This document shows, piece by piece, positions 24,983-34,302 of a stretch of DNA of 64,000 nt; the first letter of the stretch is position 1; each line of letters starts with the position of its first letter. The stretch lies in NCBI GenBank assembly GCA_944381435.1, contig CALWLD010000007.1:1-64000 (forward strand), given 5' to 3'. Under the pieces are notes generated by a model. The model was given only the letters and a program-made list of their open reading frames with translations, ran no database searches and was not told the DNA's origin. The DNA is from an uncultured Clostridia bacterium. Its GTDB lineage: Bacteria > Bacillota > Clostridia > Lachnospirales > CAG-274. The position numbers and the translations under genes are program-made.

Positions 24983-25438
24983 TTAAAATGGTAGATTATC
25001 ATCATCTACTGTTTCTTCTATGCTATAAAATTCGTCAGATTGATTGCTTTGTATGTTATTTGTAGAGCCGTTATCGCTAGGCATATTAGGCATAGACTGT
25101 TGGTAGCTTTCAGATGAAGCTTTGCTTTCTAAAAACTCCGCCTCTTCTACAAAAACCTCTGTAGATATACGTTTTTGCCCGTTATTATCTGTCCAAGAAT
25201 TATTTCTTATAGAACCAACAACACCTATCATTTTACCTTTTGTAAAATATTTGCTTATAAATTCGCCAATTTTTCCAAAAGCAACACAGTTAAAAAAATC
25301 TGCATCTGGCTCACCATCTCTTTTAAAGCGACGGTTAACTGCTATAGAAAAACGAGCAACAGCAACAGGCTCTGCACTTTGAGAATATCTAAGCTCTGGG
25401 TCTCTTGTAAGCCTTCCAGCTAATATAACCTTATTCAT
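24983..25438 (-). CDS. ssb: single-stranded DNA-binding protein
   Basis: SSB coats single-stranded DNA in replication and repair. The 151-residue protein has the OB-fold start MNKVILAGRLTRDPELRYS, FFNCVAFGK and the Ser/Asn-rich linker, and ends with the conserved acidic partner-binding tip DDDNLPF. Its place between rpsF and rpsR is the classic replication-translation operon. Confidence 0.98.
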   Translation of the reverse strand: MNKVILAGRLTRDPELRYSQSAEPVAVARFSIAVNRRFKRDGEPDADFFNCVAFGKIGEFISKYFTKGKMIGVVGSIRNNSWTDNNGQKRISTEVFVEEAEFLESKASSESYQQSMPNMPSDNGSTNNIQSNQSDEFYSIEETVDDDNLPF

Positions 25439-25452
25439 AAGACACCTCTTTA

Positions 25453-25740
25453 TTAAGCTTCTTGACGAACTACTAAATAACGAAGAACGTTTTCTTTAAT
25501 ACGCATACGACGCTCTATTTCATTAGGCGTTTCGCTGTTAGCTGTAAAAGTTATAAAGCTATAGAAACCTTCGTTAAACTTTTTAATTTCGTAAGCAAGT
25601 TTACGTTTACCCCAATCATCAACTTTCTCGATAGTACCACCAAATTTAGTGATAATCTCTTGAACACTTTCAAGCTCTGCTTTAAGAGCTTCTTCTTCTA
25701 ATGTTGGTTTAATAACAACTGCTAATTCATATTTGTTCAT
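25453..25740 (-). CDS. rpsF: 30S ribosomal protein S6
   Basis: S6 pairs with S18 on the 30S subunit. The 95-residue protein has MNKYELAVVIKP, VDDWGKRKLAYEIKKFNEGFYSFITF and NVLRYLVVR, all family-typical. AGGAGGTG precedes the ATG. It is the first gene of rpsF-ssb-rpsR; the leader of about 58 bases contains a hairpin that could carry autoregulation. Confidence 0.98.
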   Translation of the reverse strand: MNKYELAVVIKPTLEEEALKAELESVQEIITKFGGTIEKVDDWGKRKLAYEIKKFNEGFYSFITFTANSETPNEIERRMRIKENVLRYLVVRQEA

Positions 25741-25834
25741 ATTCGCACCTCCTTTTGGTCTTTGGCTCTCTTTATAAAGAGAACAAGGATTGTCTCCAAT
25801 TTGAAATTATACCATATGTTAATATATATTGCAA
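25741..25834 (-). promoter_or_regulatory. rpsF promoter and leader hairpin
   Basis: On the minus strand TTGCAA (25834-25829), 17 bases, TATAAT (25811-25806). The short leader holds the stem TTCTCTTT-ATA-AAGAGA. I did not see a clear CCG-bulge S6:S18 motif, so autoregulation is only possible. Confidence 0.65.
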
Positions 25835-25851
25835 GCTTTTTATTAAATATT

Positions 25852-26382
25852 TTATATATAATTCCTTATGTTATACACTTTATAATTTGTACAATTAATA
25901 TAAATTATATCTTTATTTAAATTAAAAGCATAATTTATAGTAGAATATGTTCCACTTTTTTTAGATATACCATCATAAACACATAATAAAGTTGTACATT
26001 TATCTACTAAAAATTTATTTCTTATTAAATAACAATTATCTGTATGCTCCTTTTGTAATATAATCTTATCATTACAATTTTCAACTAAATTATTATATCT
26101 TTTTTTATACTCATAACTCCATTTTTCTGATTGATTTTCAAATGGTATTATACAATATAGCTTAATATCTTTATACTGTCTTTTTAAATCTAATACTATT
26201 TCACCACACCAGATATCTGTACCTATTGCACCACCCGTAAGAAAAATTTTTGTTCCTTCTAAATATAAATATTTAATTTGTTCCATAATTAAATATTTTA
26301 ATGTTATACAATTTATATCATTCTCATTAATAAATTTAAATTTATTTAGTCTATGCCCTGTAAATGAACATATCTTCTTCAT
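25852..26382 (-). CDS. SLOG-domain protein (YpsA/DUF1273-like)
   Basis: This 176-residue protein starts KKICSFTGHRLNKF and has FLTGGAIGTDIWCGE (nucleotide-binding glycine turn, about residues 48-62), the CIIPFE segment and a C-terminal LVDKCTTLLCVYDG. This is the SLOG Rossmann-like fold shared with DprA and YpsA, thought to bind a nucleotide-derived ligand. Biological roles in this clade are mostly unproven. It is divergent from a small XRE regulator 110 bases away. Confidence 0.85.
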   Translation of the reverse strand: MKKICSFTGHRLNKFKFINENDINCITLKYLIMEQIKYLYLEGTKIFLTGGAIGTDIWCGEIVLDLKRQYKDIKLYCIIPFENQSEKWSYEYKKRYNNLVENCNDKIILQKEHTDNCYLIRNKFLVDKCTTLLCVYDGISKKSGTYSTINYAFNLNKDIIYINCTNYKVYNIRNYI

Positions 26383-26398
26383 ATTACTCCTTTCTTAT

Positions 26399-26413
26399 AC
26401 CTGTATATATATA
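26399..26413. repeat. 15-bp direct repeat, left of XRE gene
   Basis: ACCTGTATATATATA, repeated exactly at 26720-26734. The two copies bracket the XRE gene. The right part is simple TA sequence. Confidence 0.5.
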
Positions 26414-26491
26414 ATATTATAATGTAAATACAGTTATATTATATATAGATATATATGTATAATTTATTTATAATAACTTTGGAGGTGTACT

Positions 26492-26713
26492 ATGGATAAT
26501 TATGGTACAATTAAAATAAATATTGAAAATTTATTAAAACAAAAAAATATTTCAAAAAATAAAATTTGTGAACAACTTAATATACAAAGAACTCAATTTA
26601 ATAAATATTGTAAAGGTTCTATGCAAAGGTTGGATGTAAACATACTATGTAAAATATGTAATTTTTTAAACTGTGAAATACAAGATATTTTAGAATATAT
26701 ACCACCTAAATAA
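26492..26713 (+). CDS. small XRE-family helix-turn-helix regulator
   Basis: A 73-residue protein, essentially one lambda-Cro/CI-type helix-turn-helix: LLKQKNISKNKICEQLNIQRTQFNKYCKGSMQRLDVNILCKICNFLNCEIQDILEYIPP. It resembles the YozG/Cro-like single-domain regulators found beside phage- or defence-type genes. TGGAGGTG precedes the ATG. It is divergent from the SLOG gene and may control it through the TA-rich intergenic repeats. Confidence 0.88.
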   Translation: MDNYGTIKINIENLLKQKNISKNKICEQLNIQRTQFNKYCKGSMQRLDVNILCKICNFLNCEIQDILEYIPPK

Positions 26714-26719
26714 TAATAC

Positions 26720-26734
26720 ACCTGTATATATATA
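26720..26734. repeat. 15-bp direct repeat, right of XRE gene
   Basis: Second copy of ACCTGTATATATATA, starting six bases past the XRE stop. Confidence 0.5.
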
Positions 26735-26782
26735 CCTATATTATAACTCATTATTATTTATGTGTAAAGTAAATCAATTTTA

Positions 26783-26835
26783 ATTAAATCAATTTTTTGA
26801 GTATTTCATACTCAAAAACAGGTATTCCTATTATT
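26783..26835. repeat. hairpin repeat family 2, copy 4 (inverted)
   Basis: TCAATTTTTTGAGTA-TTTCA-TACTCAAAAACAGGTATTCC. The outer words match copies 1 and 2 read on the opposite strand, while the stem bases (GAGTA/TACTC instead of GAACAC/GTGTTC) differ on both arms. Confidence 0.6.
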
Positions 26836-26886
26836 TTTTGAATTAAAATTTAAAACAAAAACCCGTTTATAAATTTTAACTAAAAA

Positions 26887-26924
26887 ATAACCTAACTGAA
26901 GAAAAATTCTTCAGTTAGGTTATT
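26887..26924 (-). terminator. flagellin-fliS terminator
   Basis: ATAACCTAACTGAAG-AAAAATT-CTTCAGTTAGGTTAT immediately past the fliS stop, with a U-tract on the minus strand. Confidence 0.9.
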
Positions 26925-27395
26925 TTATGCCTTAAACCCTTTATTATGCTTTATATCTATAAATTCATTAAGCTTACCATCTTTGCCATAAGTAAGCCCT
27001 GCATATATAGAATCTGTATTTTCCATAATAGAGCTTTTATCTTCTTCTTTATGTTCTATTTCTTCAAAGGCCGACATTATAGTTTTTAAAACTTTTATAG
27101 CTGGGTCTAAATCGTTAATATTTTTGCTAAATAAAAATTTTGCAATCTGCTTATCTGCATAGTTATACATAGTTAAGAGATAAGATGATATTTCATATTG
27201 CATATCAAGGCTTGCTCTAAGCTCTGATAAAAACTGCCTTGCCTTTAAGATGTTAAAATCGAATTCTTTTTCGTTATCTATTGTATTTTTACTTTCTTTT
27301 AAATAATCTAAAATTATTTCAAAATTTATAACAACCAGCTTTAAAGGGCTAGCATTTGCTATTTTAGCAACATAATCTTGCTTATTTATTCCCAT
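26925..27395 (-). CDS. fliS: flagellin export chaperone FliS
   Basis: FliS caps the flagellin C-terminus and prevents premature polymerization. The 156-residue protein is almost all helical, with LKLVVINFEIILDYLKESK, ARQFLSELRASLDMQYEISSYLLTMYNYADKQI and the C-terminal YAGLTYGKDGKLNEFID, fitting the FliS fold. It follows the flagellin gene by 9 bases. FliD is not adjacent. The protein is longer than the usual ~130 residues because of the C-terminal segment. Confidence 0.87.
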   Translation of the reverse strand: MGINKQDYVAKIANASPLKLVVINFEIILDYLKESKNTIDNEKEFDFNILKARQFLSELRASLDMQYEISSYLLTMYNYADKQIAKFLFSKNINDLDPAIKVLKTIMSAFEEIEHKEEDKSSIMENTDSIYAGLTYGKDGKLNEFIDIKHNKGFKA

Positions 27396-27404
27396 AATAA
27401 TTAC

Positions 27405-28280
27405 CTATTGTAATAAAGATAAAAGCTGGTTAGGTCTTTGGTTAGCTTGTGAAAGCATAGATATGCCTGCTTGTACTAAAACATTATTTTTTGTATATTC
27501 TGCCATTTCAAAAGCCATATCTGTGTCCATAACCCTAGATAAAGCAGCATTAGTGTTTTCTTCAGATATAACTAAAGAATTGCTTATTTTATCAAGCCTA
27601 TTTTGGGTAGCACCTAAATTAGACCTATAAATATTTATTCTTTCTATAGCATCATCACATCTAGTTATAGCATCTTGAGCCCCTTGTACAGTTGTAAAAT
27701 CAAGAGCTGGCATATCTTCTTCTGGGATAATTAAATTTCCCTGGTCATCATATTTTTTACCAAGAGTAACGTTTAAACCTAAAACTTCTGCATCTATTCT
27801 TTTTAAGCTTAAATCTAAATTATCGTTATGGTTTCCACCAACGTGGAAAGTAAGCTCATCATAATTACCATTTAATAGATATCTTTTATTAAATTCTGCC
27901 CTTTGTGATATACCATCTAGCTCTTCAGAAAGTGCAACTATTTCTTGTTGTATAAGCTCTCTATCACTTTCTGTTAATGTATCGTTAGATGCTTGAACTG
28001 CAAGCTCTCTCATTCTTTGAGCAATATTTTGCATTTCACCTATGCTACCTTCAGCAGTTTGTATTAAAGAAACAGCATCATTTACGTTTTTATCTGCCAT
28101 TTCTAAACCTTTTATTTGCATTTTCATTTTGTTAGAAACAGCCATACCTGTAGGGTCATCACCTGTTTTATTTATCTTTGTACCTGTAGATAAATTTGTA
28201 GAAGCTTTTTGTAAAGCATTGTTTCTATGCCATAAAGCATTGTTAGCTAATAATGCTTGTGTGTTTGTATTTAAAATCAT
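27405..28280 (-). CDS. hag: flagellin
   Basis: Flagellin is the filament subunit. The N-terminal D0/D1 helices (ILNTNTQALLANNAL, LSTGTKINKTGDDPTGMAVSNKM) and C-terminal D1/D0 (RVMDTDMAFEMAEYTKNNVLVQAGISMLSQANQRPNQLLSLL) are complete; the variable centre is short, so this is a compact flagellin of 291 residues. The start is taken at 28280 (MILNTN) because GGAAGGTG lies just upstream of it; the in-frame ATG at 28295 would place that site inside the gene. Transcription is probably sigma-D dependent. Confidence 0.97.
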   Translation of the reverse strand: MILNTNTQALLANNALWHRNNALQKASTNLSTGTKINKTGDDPTGMAVSNKMKMQIKGLEMADKNVNDAVSLIQTAEGSIGEMQNIAQRMRELAVQASNDTLTESDRELIQQEIVALSEELDGISQRAEFNKRYLLNGNYDELTFHVGGNHNDNLDLSLKRIDAEVLGLNVTLGKKYDDQGNLIIPEEDMPALDFTTVQGAQDAITRCDDAIERINIYRSNLGATQNRLDKISNSLVISEENTNAALSRVMDTDMAFEMAEYTKNNVLVQAGISMLSQANQRPNQLLSLLQ

Positions 28281-28311
28281 AATTTCACCTTCCAAATAAG
28301 TCTTTTATAAT

Positions 28312-28338
28312 ATTTCGGTAAAAATATTGTATTACTTA
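28312..28338 (-). promoter_or_regulatory. sigma-D (sigma-28) promoter of flagellin
   Basis: On the minus strand TAAG (28338-28335), 15 bases, then ACCGAAAT (28319-28312), close to the consensus TAAA-N15-GCCGATAT. It lies about 30 bases upstream of the flagellin start codon. Confidence 0.75.
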
Positions 28339-28368
28339 ACATATAATACATTTAAATTTTAAAACATA

Positions 28369-28440
28369 AAAGCTATAGTGTAAACTATAGCTTCAGATTG
28401 TGGACAAAATCAACAATCTTTTTACAATTTTAATATTTTA
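28369..28440. other. outer arm of repeat copy D with two hairpins
   Basis: AAGCTATAG...CTATAGCTT, then the degenerate hairpin GATTGTGGAC/AATCAACAATC and TTTTTACAATTTTAATATTTTAGAA. The last words match the outer arms next to copies B and E read on the opposite strand. It lies between the flagellin promoter and copy D. Confidence 0.5.
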
Positions 28441-28460
28441 GAACAAAGGCAATATGATAG

Positions 28461-28617
28461 AAACTATCTTTTCCCACCCACCACCCTTTTTCTAGGGCTT
28501 CGCCCTAGAACCCTTTAATTACTTAAATATTTAAGCACTAATTGAAAAATATGAGCGAAGCTCACGGGGTGCGGGGTGTCCCCGTATAGGGCGGTGGGTG
28601 GGTTTGAGTATCGATAA
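28461..28617. repeat. repeat family 1, copy D (full element)
   Basis: ACTATCTTTTCCCACCCACC on the left and GGTGGGTGGGTTTGAGTAT on the right form terminal inverted repeats. Inside are TCTAGGGC-TTC-GCCCTAGA, ACCCTTTAATTACTTAAATATT, GAGCGAAGCTC and CGGGG-TGT-CCCCG. It lies downstream of gyrA and upstream of the flagellin promoter, the only copy between tandem genes. Confidence 0.75.
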
Positions 28618-28654
28618 CCTTGCCTTAAAACAAAAAATCTAATAATTACAAAAA

Positions 28655-28700
28655 GGTTGTCGACTTTGTCGACAACCTCAAGCTATAAACTATAGCTTTT
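28655..28700 (-). terminator. gyrA terminator hairpins
   Basis: Reading on the minus strand, AAGCTATAG/CTATAGCTT is met first, then GGTTGTCGAC-AAA-GTCGACAACC with a TTTTTG tail (28655-28677). The second is the standard GTCGAC-core terminator that accompanies repeat family 1. Confidence 0.8.
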
Positions 28701-28704
28701 TATG

Positions 28705-31227
28705 TTAATTTTCTTCTATTTGCTCTGTATCTTCTTCTATATCTTCTTCGTTATTAATGTAATCTTCTGATATTTTAGCAACGCTTGTAACCTTAACATC
28801 ATCGTTTACGTTAATAAGCTTAACACCTTGTGTAACACGGCTTGTTGTAGATATATCTTTAGCTCTTATCCTAATGATAACGCCTTCTGTTGTAACCATT
28901 ATAAGCTCTTCATTATCATCTATCATTTTAACATCTATAACATTGCCTGTTCTTTCAGTAATTTTATATGTTTTAAGACCTTTACCACCACGAGATTGTA
29001 CTCTATATTCATCGCTTAATGTACATTTACCAAAGCCTTTTTCAGAAACAATAAGTATTTTCTTATCTTCTTCTATAACTTCAGATGCAACAACCTCATC
29101 ATCTGTGTTTAAGGTAATAGCTTTAACACCTGTTGCATTTCTGCTAAGCTCTCTAAAATCTGCCTCGTTAAACCTAATAGACATACCAAGCTTTGTAGCT
29201 AAGAACATATCTTGTCCATCTGTTATTTTTTGAACAGATATAAGCTCATCATCTTCTCTAAGGTTTACTGCTATAAGACCCATTTTTCTAATGTTATTAA
29301 ACATAGAAATTTTTGTCTTTTTAATAATACCTTTTTTAGTTGTCATAACAAGGTATTCATCTTTAGCTATTTCTTCGCTATCTTTGTTTTGCTTAACAGG
29401 TATAACAGCAGTTATTTTTTCACCGCTATCTATTTGTATAAGGTTAATGATAGGTGTACCTTTAGCAGTACGTCCTGCCTCTGGTATTTCAAAAGTTTTT
29501 ATACGATAAACTTTACCTTTGTTTGTAAAGAAATATATAAAGCTATGGTTGCTACTTAAGAATAAGTTTTTAACAAAATCTTCATCTCTTGTTTGCATAC
29601 CTATTATACCTTTACCGCCTCTGTTTTGGCTTTTGTAAGTAGATAAAGGAAGCCTTTTTATATAGTCAAGATGTGTCATTGTTATAACGCTCATTTCATC
29701 TTCTATTAAATCTTCTATGTATAAGTCCCCTTCATCTTGAACAATAGCTGTTCTTCTTTCATCACCAAATTTAGCTCTAACTTGTAAAAGCTCTTCTTTT
29801 ATAACTTGTAAAAGCCTGCTTTCGCTACCTAAAATAGCTTGTAATTCTTCTATAAGCATTGTAAGCTTGTTAAATTCATCATCAAGCTTTTCTCTTTCAA
29901 GACCAGATAAGCTTCTAAGACGCATTTCACAAATAGCATCAACTTGCTCTTGTGTAAAATCAAACCTTTCCATAAGGATAGCCTTAGAATCTCTAATGTC
30001 TTTGTTAGAACGTATTATGTTAATGATTTCGTCTATAAAATCTAACGCTTTTAAAAGACCTTCAACAATGTGTGCTCTTTTTAAAGCCTTATCTAAATCA
30101 AACTGTGTTCTTCTTGTAATAACGTTTTCTTGGTGTTTTAGATAACATTCTAAAATTTGTTTTAAATTAAGTGTTTTAGGCTCACCATCAACTATACATA
30201 AAAAGTTTATGCTATAGTTTTCTTGTAATTGAGAATATTTGTAAAGTTGGTTAAGTATAACATTAGCATTAGCATCTTTTTTACATTCTATAACAACTTT
30301 TATACCGTTTCTGTCAGATTCGTCGTTTATATCTGTTATACCTTCTACCCTTTTATCTTTAACAAGCTCGGCAATTTTTTCAATCATACGAGATTTATTA
30401 ACTTGATAAGGTATTTCTGTTACAACTATTCTTTCTTTACCAGAGCTAGTTGTTTCTATTTCGGCAGTAGAGCGAACGCGTATTCTGCCTCTACCTGTAG
30501 TATAAGCCATTCTTATACCAGCTTTACCAAGAATTGTAGCACCTGTTGGAAAATCTGGGCCTTTTATAATGTCTAAAAGTTCTTCTATATCTGTTTCTCT
30601 GTTTTCATCTATTTTGTTATCTATTATTTTTAATAAACCATCTATAACTTCTGTAAGGTTATGAGGAGGTATGTTTGTAGCCATACCAACAGCTATACCA
30701 GATGAACCGTTTACAAGAAGGTTTGGAAATTTAGAAGGTAAAACTGTAGGCTCTACTTCGTTGTTATCATAGTTATCTACAAAATCTACTGTGTTTTTTT
30801 CTATATCAGCAAGCATTTCTACTGCAATTTTGCTAAGCCTTGCCTCTGTATATCTATGAGCGGCAGCAGGATAGCCATCTATAGAACCAAAGTTACCGTG
30901 GCCATCTACAAGCATATAACGCATAGAAAAGTCTTGTGCCATTCTAACAAGAGCATCATATATAGCAGCATCACCGTGAGGGTGATATTTAGCCATTGTT
31001 TCCCCTACTATATTTGCCGATTTTTTATGCCCTTTGCTTGGCTCAAGGCCTAGCTTGTTCATAGCATATAATATACGTCTATGAACAGGCTTAAGCCCGT
31101 CTCTAACATCTGGTAAGGCTCTAGAAACGATAACACTCATAGCATATTCTATATAAGAGCTTTTCATCTTATCTGCTATTTCTGTGTCTACTATTTTATC
31201 ATAATGTTCAAATTGGTTTTCAGACAT
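28705..31227 (-). CDS. gyrA: DNA gyrase subunit A
   Basis: GyrA is the breakage-reunion subunit of gyrase. The 840-residue protein has the catalytic Tyr126 in [13 protein letters not shown], the six-bladed C-terminal domain and the gyrase-specific box QNRGGKG (in place of QRRGGRG), which supports supercoiling activity. The quinolone-determining segment reads [10 protein letters not shown]: alanine at the position of E. coli Ser83, aspartate at Asp87. An acidic tail ends the protein. It follows gyrB by 25 bases. Confidence 0.99.
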   Translation of the reverse strand: MSENQFEHYDKIVDTEIADKMKSSYIEYAMSVIVSRALPDVRDGLKPVHRRILYAMNKLGLEPSKGHKKSANIVGETMAKYHPHGDAAIYDALVRMAQDFSMRYMLVDGHGNFGSIDGYPAAAHRYTEARLSKIAVEMLADIEKNTVDFVDNYDNNEVEPTVLPSKFPNLLVNGSSGIAVGMATNIPPHNLTEVIDGLLKIIDNKIDENRETDIEELLDIIKGPDFPTGATILGKAGIRMAYTTGRGRIRVRSTAEIETTSSGKERIVVTEIPYQVNKSRMIEKIAELVKDKRVEGITDINDESDRNGIKVVIECKKDANANVILNQLYKYSQLQENYSINFLCIVDGEPKTLNLKQILECYLKHQENVITRRTQFDLDKALKRAHIVEGLLKALDFIDEIINIIRSNKDIRDSKAILMERFDFTQEQVDAICEMRLRSLSGLEREKLDDEFNKLTMLIEELQAILGSESRLLQVIKEELLQVRAKFGDERRTAIVQDEGDLYIEDLIEDEMSVITMTHLDYIKRLPLSTYKSQNRGGKGIIGMQTRDEDFVKNLFLSSNHSFIYFFTNKGKVYRIKTFEIPEAGRTAKGTPIINLIQIDSGEKITAVIPVKQNKDSEEIAKDEYLVMTTKKGIIKKTKISMFNNIRKMGLIAVNLREDDELISVQKITDGQDMFLATKLGMSIRFNEADFRELSRNATGVKAITLNTDDEVVASEVIEEDKKILIVSEKGFGKCTLSDEYRVQSRGGKGLKTYKITERTGNVIDVKMIDDNEELIMVTTEGVIIRIRAKDISTTSRVTQGVKLINVNDDVKVTSVAKISEDYINNEEDIEEDTEQIEEN

Positions 31228-31252
31228 ATTTCTTTATCCTTTCTAAAGTTTA

Positions 31253-33160
31253 TTATACATCTAAGTTTGTAACAAACTTTGCATTTTCTTGTATAAATTC
31301 ACGCCTTGGCTCAACCCTATCTCCCATAAGCTGGTCAAATATTTCATCTGCAAGCCTTGCATCTTCAAGAGTTACCCTTAATAAAATACGTTTTTCAGGG
31401 TCCATTGTAGTTTCCCAAAGTTGCTCAGCATCCATCTCCCCAAGACCTTTATAACGTTGTATAGGTTTAATACCGTCTATGCCTATTTCTTGTAATATTT
31501 CATCACGTTCTTTATCGCTATAAGCATAGTATTCTTTTTTACCTTTTTCGATTTTATAAAGAGGTGGTTTTGCTAAATATACATATCCATTTTCAATAAG
31601 AGGCGTCATAAACCTAAATATAAAGGTTAAAAGAAGGGTTGTTATATGAGCACCATCTACGTCGGCATCTGTCATAAGCACTATTTTATGGTATCTAAGC
31701 TTTTCTATGTCAAAATCGTCGTGTATGCCTGTACCAAAAGCAGTTATCATAGAACGTATTTCTTCGTTGCCTAATATTTTATCAAGCCTAGATTTTTCTA
31801 CGTTTAATATTTTACCTCTAAGAGGAAGTATAGCCTGTGTTTTAGGAGTTCTTGCATTAACAGCAGAACCTCCTGCCGAGTTACCCTCAACGATGTATAG
31901 CTCGCATTTAGAAGGGTCTTTTTCACTACAATCTGTAAGCTTACCAGGAAGACGCCCAACCTCAAGGGCAGATTTTCTTCTTACAAGCTCACGAGCCTTT
32001 TTAGCAGCATCTCTAGCACGAGAGGCAACCAAAGCTTTTTCTATAATTAATTTACCTATTGTAGGGTTTTCTTCTAAAAAGTAAGTTAAATGCTCTGATA
32101 AAACGCTATCTACTGCGTTTTTAGCCTCTTTGCTACCAAGCTTACCTTTAGTTTGCCCTTCAAACTGTGGCTCTTCTATTTTTATGCTAATAACAGATGT
32201 TAAGCCTTCTCTTATATCGTCACCTGTTATTTTTTCGTTTTCTTTTAAAAGGTTAAATTTTTTGCCATAATCGTTTACTGTTTTTGTAATAGCACTTCTA
32301 AAACCTGCAACGTGGGTACCACCGTCTACAGTGTTTATGTTATTTACGTAAGAATAATTGTTTTCTAAATAGCCATCGTTATGTTGAAAAGCTACCTCAA
32401 CAAAAATATTATCTTTAGTGCCTTCGCAATAAAATACCTCTTCATAAATAGGCATTTTATTTTTGTTAATATGCCCTACAAATTCTTTTATACCACCTTC
32501 ATAGTGGAAAGTTTTTTCTTTTATGTTTTCTTCTCTTAAATCTTTTAATGTTATTTTTATACCTTTTGTTAAAAATGCTGTTTCTTGAAGGCGTTGTTTT
32601 AATGTGTCATAGTTATATTCTAAATCGTCAAATATTTCATAATCTGGTTTAAACTCTATCTCTGTCCCTGTTACATCTTTGTCGCATTCTCCTATAACAG
32701 TAAGCTTTGTTAAAACATCTCCACGAGAATATTTTTGTTCGTAAATTTTACCGTCGTTATATATTTTAACAGTAAGCCACTGGCTAAGAGCATTAACAAC
32801 AGATGCACCAACACCGTGAAGACCACCAGATACCTTATATCCACCGCCGCCAAATTTACCACCTGCGTGAAGGATAGTAAATACAACCTCAACAGCTGGT
32901 ATTCCTTTTTGTGGGTGTATACCAATAGGTATGCCTCGTCCGTTATCTTTTACTATTATGCTGTTTTCTTTATTTATAGATACCTCTATTTCAGAACAAT
33001 GCCCTGCTAAAGCCTCGTCTACTGCATTATCCACTATTTCATATACTAAATGATGAAGCCCTCTGCTAGATGTAGAGCCTATGTACATACCAGGACGTTT
33101 TCTAACAGCCTCCAAGCCTTCTAGTATTTGTATTTGATTTTCATTATATTCTGGTTTCAT
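31253..33160 (-). CDS. gyrB: DNA gyrase subunit B
   Basis: GyrB is the ATPase subunit of gyrase. The 635-residue protein has the GHKL ATP site ([41 protein letters not shown]), QTKGKLGS, the TOPRIM motifs EGNSAGG and DADVDGAHI, and a C-terminal [19 protein letters not shown]. It lacks the long insertion of proteobacterial GyrB, as is normal here. gyrB-gyrA form an operon. The upstream neighbour recF is separated by a reversed Rpn gene. Confidence 0.99.
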   Translation of the reverse strand: MKPEYNENQIQILEGLEAVRKRPGMYIGSTSSRGLHHLVYEIVDNAVDEALAGHCSEIEVSINKENSIIVKDNGRGIPIGIHPQKGIPAVEVVFTILHAGGKFGGGGYKVSGGLHGVGASVVNALSQWLTVKIYNDGKIYEQKYSRGDVLTKLTVIGECDKDVTGTEIEFKPDYEIFDDLEYNYDTLKQRLQETAFLTKGIKITLKDLREENIKEKTFHYEGGIKEFVGHINKNKMPIYEEVFYCEGTKDNIFVEVAFQHNDGYLENNYSYVNNINTVDGGTHVAGFRSAITKTVNDYGKKFNLLKENEKITGDDIREGLTSVISIKIEEPQFEGQTKGKLGSKEAKNAVDSVLSEHLTYFLEENPTIGKLIIEKALVASRARDAAKKARELVRRKSALEVGRLPGKLTDCSEKDPSKCELYIVEGNSAGGSAVNARTPKTQAILPLRGKILNVEKSRLDKILGNEEIRSMITAFGTGIHDDFDIEKLRYHKIVLMTDADVDGAHITTLLLTFIFRFMTPLIENGYVYLAKPPLYKIEKGKKEYYAYSDKERDEILQEIGIDGIKPIQRYKGLGEMDAEQLWETTMDPEKRILLRVTLEDARLADEIFDQLMGDRVEPRREFIQENAKFVTNLDV

Positions 33161-33368
33161 TTATATTCTCCTTTTTAAAAAGCAAAATACTTTTGTAATA
33201 GCTAGCTTTTTATTTACTAAATATAAAAAGCATCTAACATATATTATACCATATATTAAAGGCTTTTTATAGTATATTTTGTGTTTTTTTTATAAAAATT
33301 TTTAAGAAAATATTAGATGCTAAATCCAAAAATATGTGATATAATAAAAATAATTAAGGAGGGTTAAT

Positions 33369-34265
33369 ATGAATATAAATAAAAACTACAAAGATAGCTT
33401 ATTTACAAGATTATTTTCAAATGAAAAAGAAATAATAAACCTATATAACGCAATTAAAAATACAAACTATAAGCTTGAAGATACAAATATAAATATAATA
33501 ACCCTTGATGATGTTTTATTTATGGATAGAAACAACGATTTGTGCTTTACAATCAATGATAAATTAGTTGTTTTAATAGAACATCAAAGCTCAATAAATA
33601 AAAATATGCCTTTAAGATTTTTACTTTATATTGCTAGAGAATACGAAAAAATATTAGATAACAAAAATATATATAAAACAAAATTAGTTAATATTCCAAA
33701 ACCAGAATTTATAGTTTTATATAATGGTGAAAGTAAATATGAAAAAGTAAGTAAACTTTATTTATCAGATGCTTTTTGTGATAAAATAAATATAAATTTA
33801 GAGCTTATAGTTGATGTAATAAATATAAACTATGAAGAACATAATAATTTAGTTGAAAAATCTACTACACTAAATGATTATAGCTATTTTATATATCTTG
33901 TAAGAAAGTATATAAAAGAATATAAAAATTCTATAGATAAGAGTTATTTACTAGAGCATTGTATAAAAATAGCAATAAAAGAATGTATAGATAAAAATAT
34001 TTTAAAAGAATTTTTAAAACAAAACGGAAGCGAGGTAATTAATATGTTATATACAGAATTTAACTTAGAAGATGCTAAGTTGATTTGGAAACAAGAAGCT
34101 TTTGAAGACGGTTTTGAAGATGGCTTACAAAAAGGTCTACAAAAAGGTAAAATTGAAGGTATGGTTAAGCTTTTAAAAGATTTAAATTATAGCAATGTTG
34201 ATATTATTAAAACAGTTAAGAAATCTCTTGGCATAACAGAAGAAGAAATAAAAAGATATTTATAA
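33369..34265 (+). CDS. Rpn-family PD-(D/E)XK nuclease/putative transposase
   Basis: This 298-residue protein begins MNINKNYKDSLFTRLFSNEKEIINLYNAI and contains LVVLIEHQSSINKNMPLRFLLYIAREYE, the Rpn core in which acidic residues and E-HQ form the PD-(D/E)XK-like site. The C-terminus has DGFEDGLQKGLQKGKIEG repeats. E. coli RpnA relatives cut DNA and promote RecA-independent recombination. An extended -10 (TGATATAAT, 33337-33345) and AGGAGGG precede it. It is oriented against the gyrB and recF genes that flank it. Confidence 0.88.
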   Translation: MNINKNYKDSLFTRLFSNEKEIINLYNAIKNTNYKLEDTNINIITLDDVLFMDRNNDLCFTINDKLVVLIEHQSSINKNMPLRFLLYIAREYEKILDNKNIYKTKLVNIPKPEFIVLYNGESKYEKVSKLYLSDAFCDKININLELIVDVININYEEHNNLVEKSTTLNDYSYFIYLVRKYIKEYKNSIDKSYLLEHCIKIAIKECIDKNILKEFLKQNGSEVINMLYTEFNLEDAKLIWKQEAFEDGFEDGLQKGLQKGKIEGMVKLLKDLNYSNVDIIKTVKKSLGITEEEIKRYL

Positions 34266-34302
34266 GTAACATAGCCCATTGTTAAAACAATGGGCTATGT
34301 TA
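34266..34302. terminator. shared terminator between rpn gene and recF
   Basis: GTAACATAGCCCATTG-TTAAAA-CAATGGGCTATGTTAC is a long perfect stem. It ends the rpn gene on the plus strand and includes the recF stop codon on the minus strand. Confidence 0.8.

Noticed and set aside
28461-28617. Repeat copy D as a structured riboswitch for flagellin
   Set aside because: The same modules occur at gene 3' ends elsewhere, and here the element lies upstream of the sigma-D-type promoter, outside the flagellin transcript.
31707-32084. Plus-strand frame opposite gyrB
   Set aside because: It is an antisense shadow of a highly conserved gene, without a ribosome binding site or family match.
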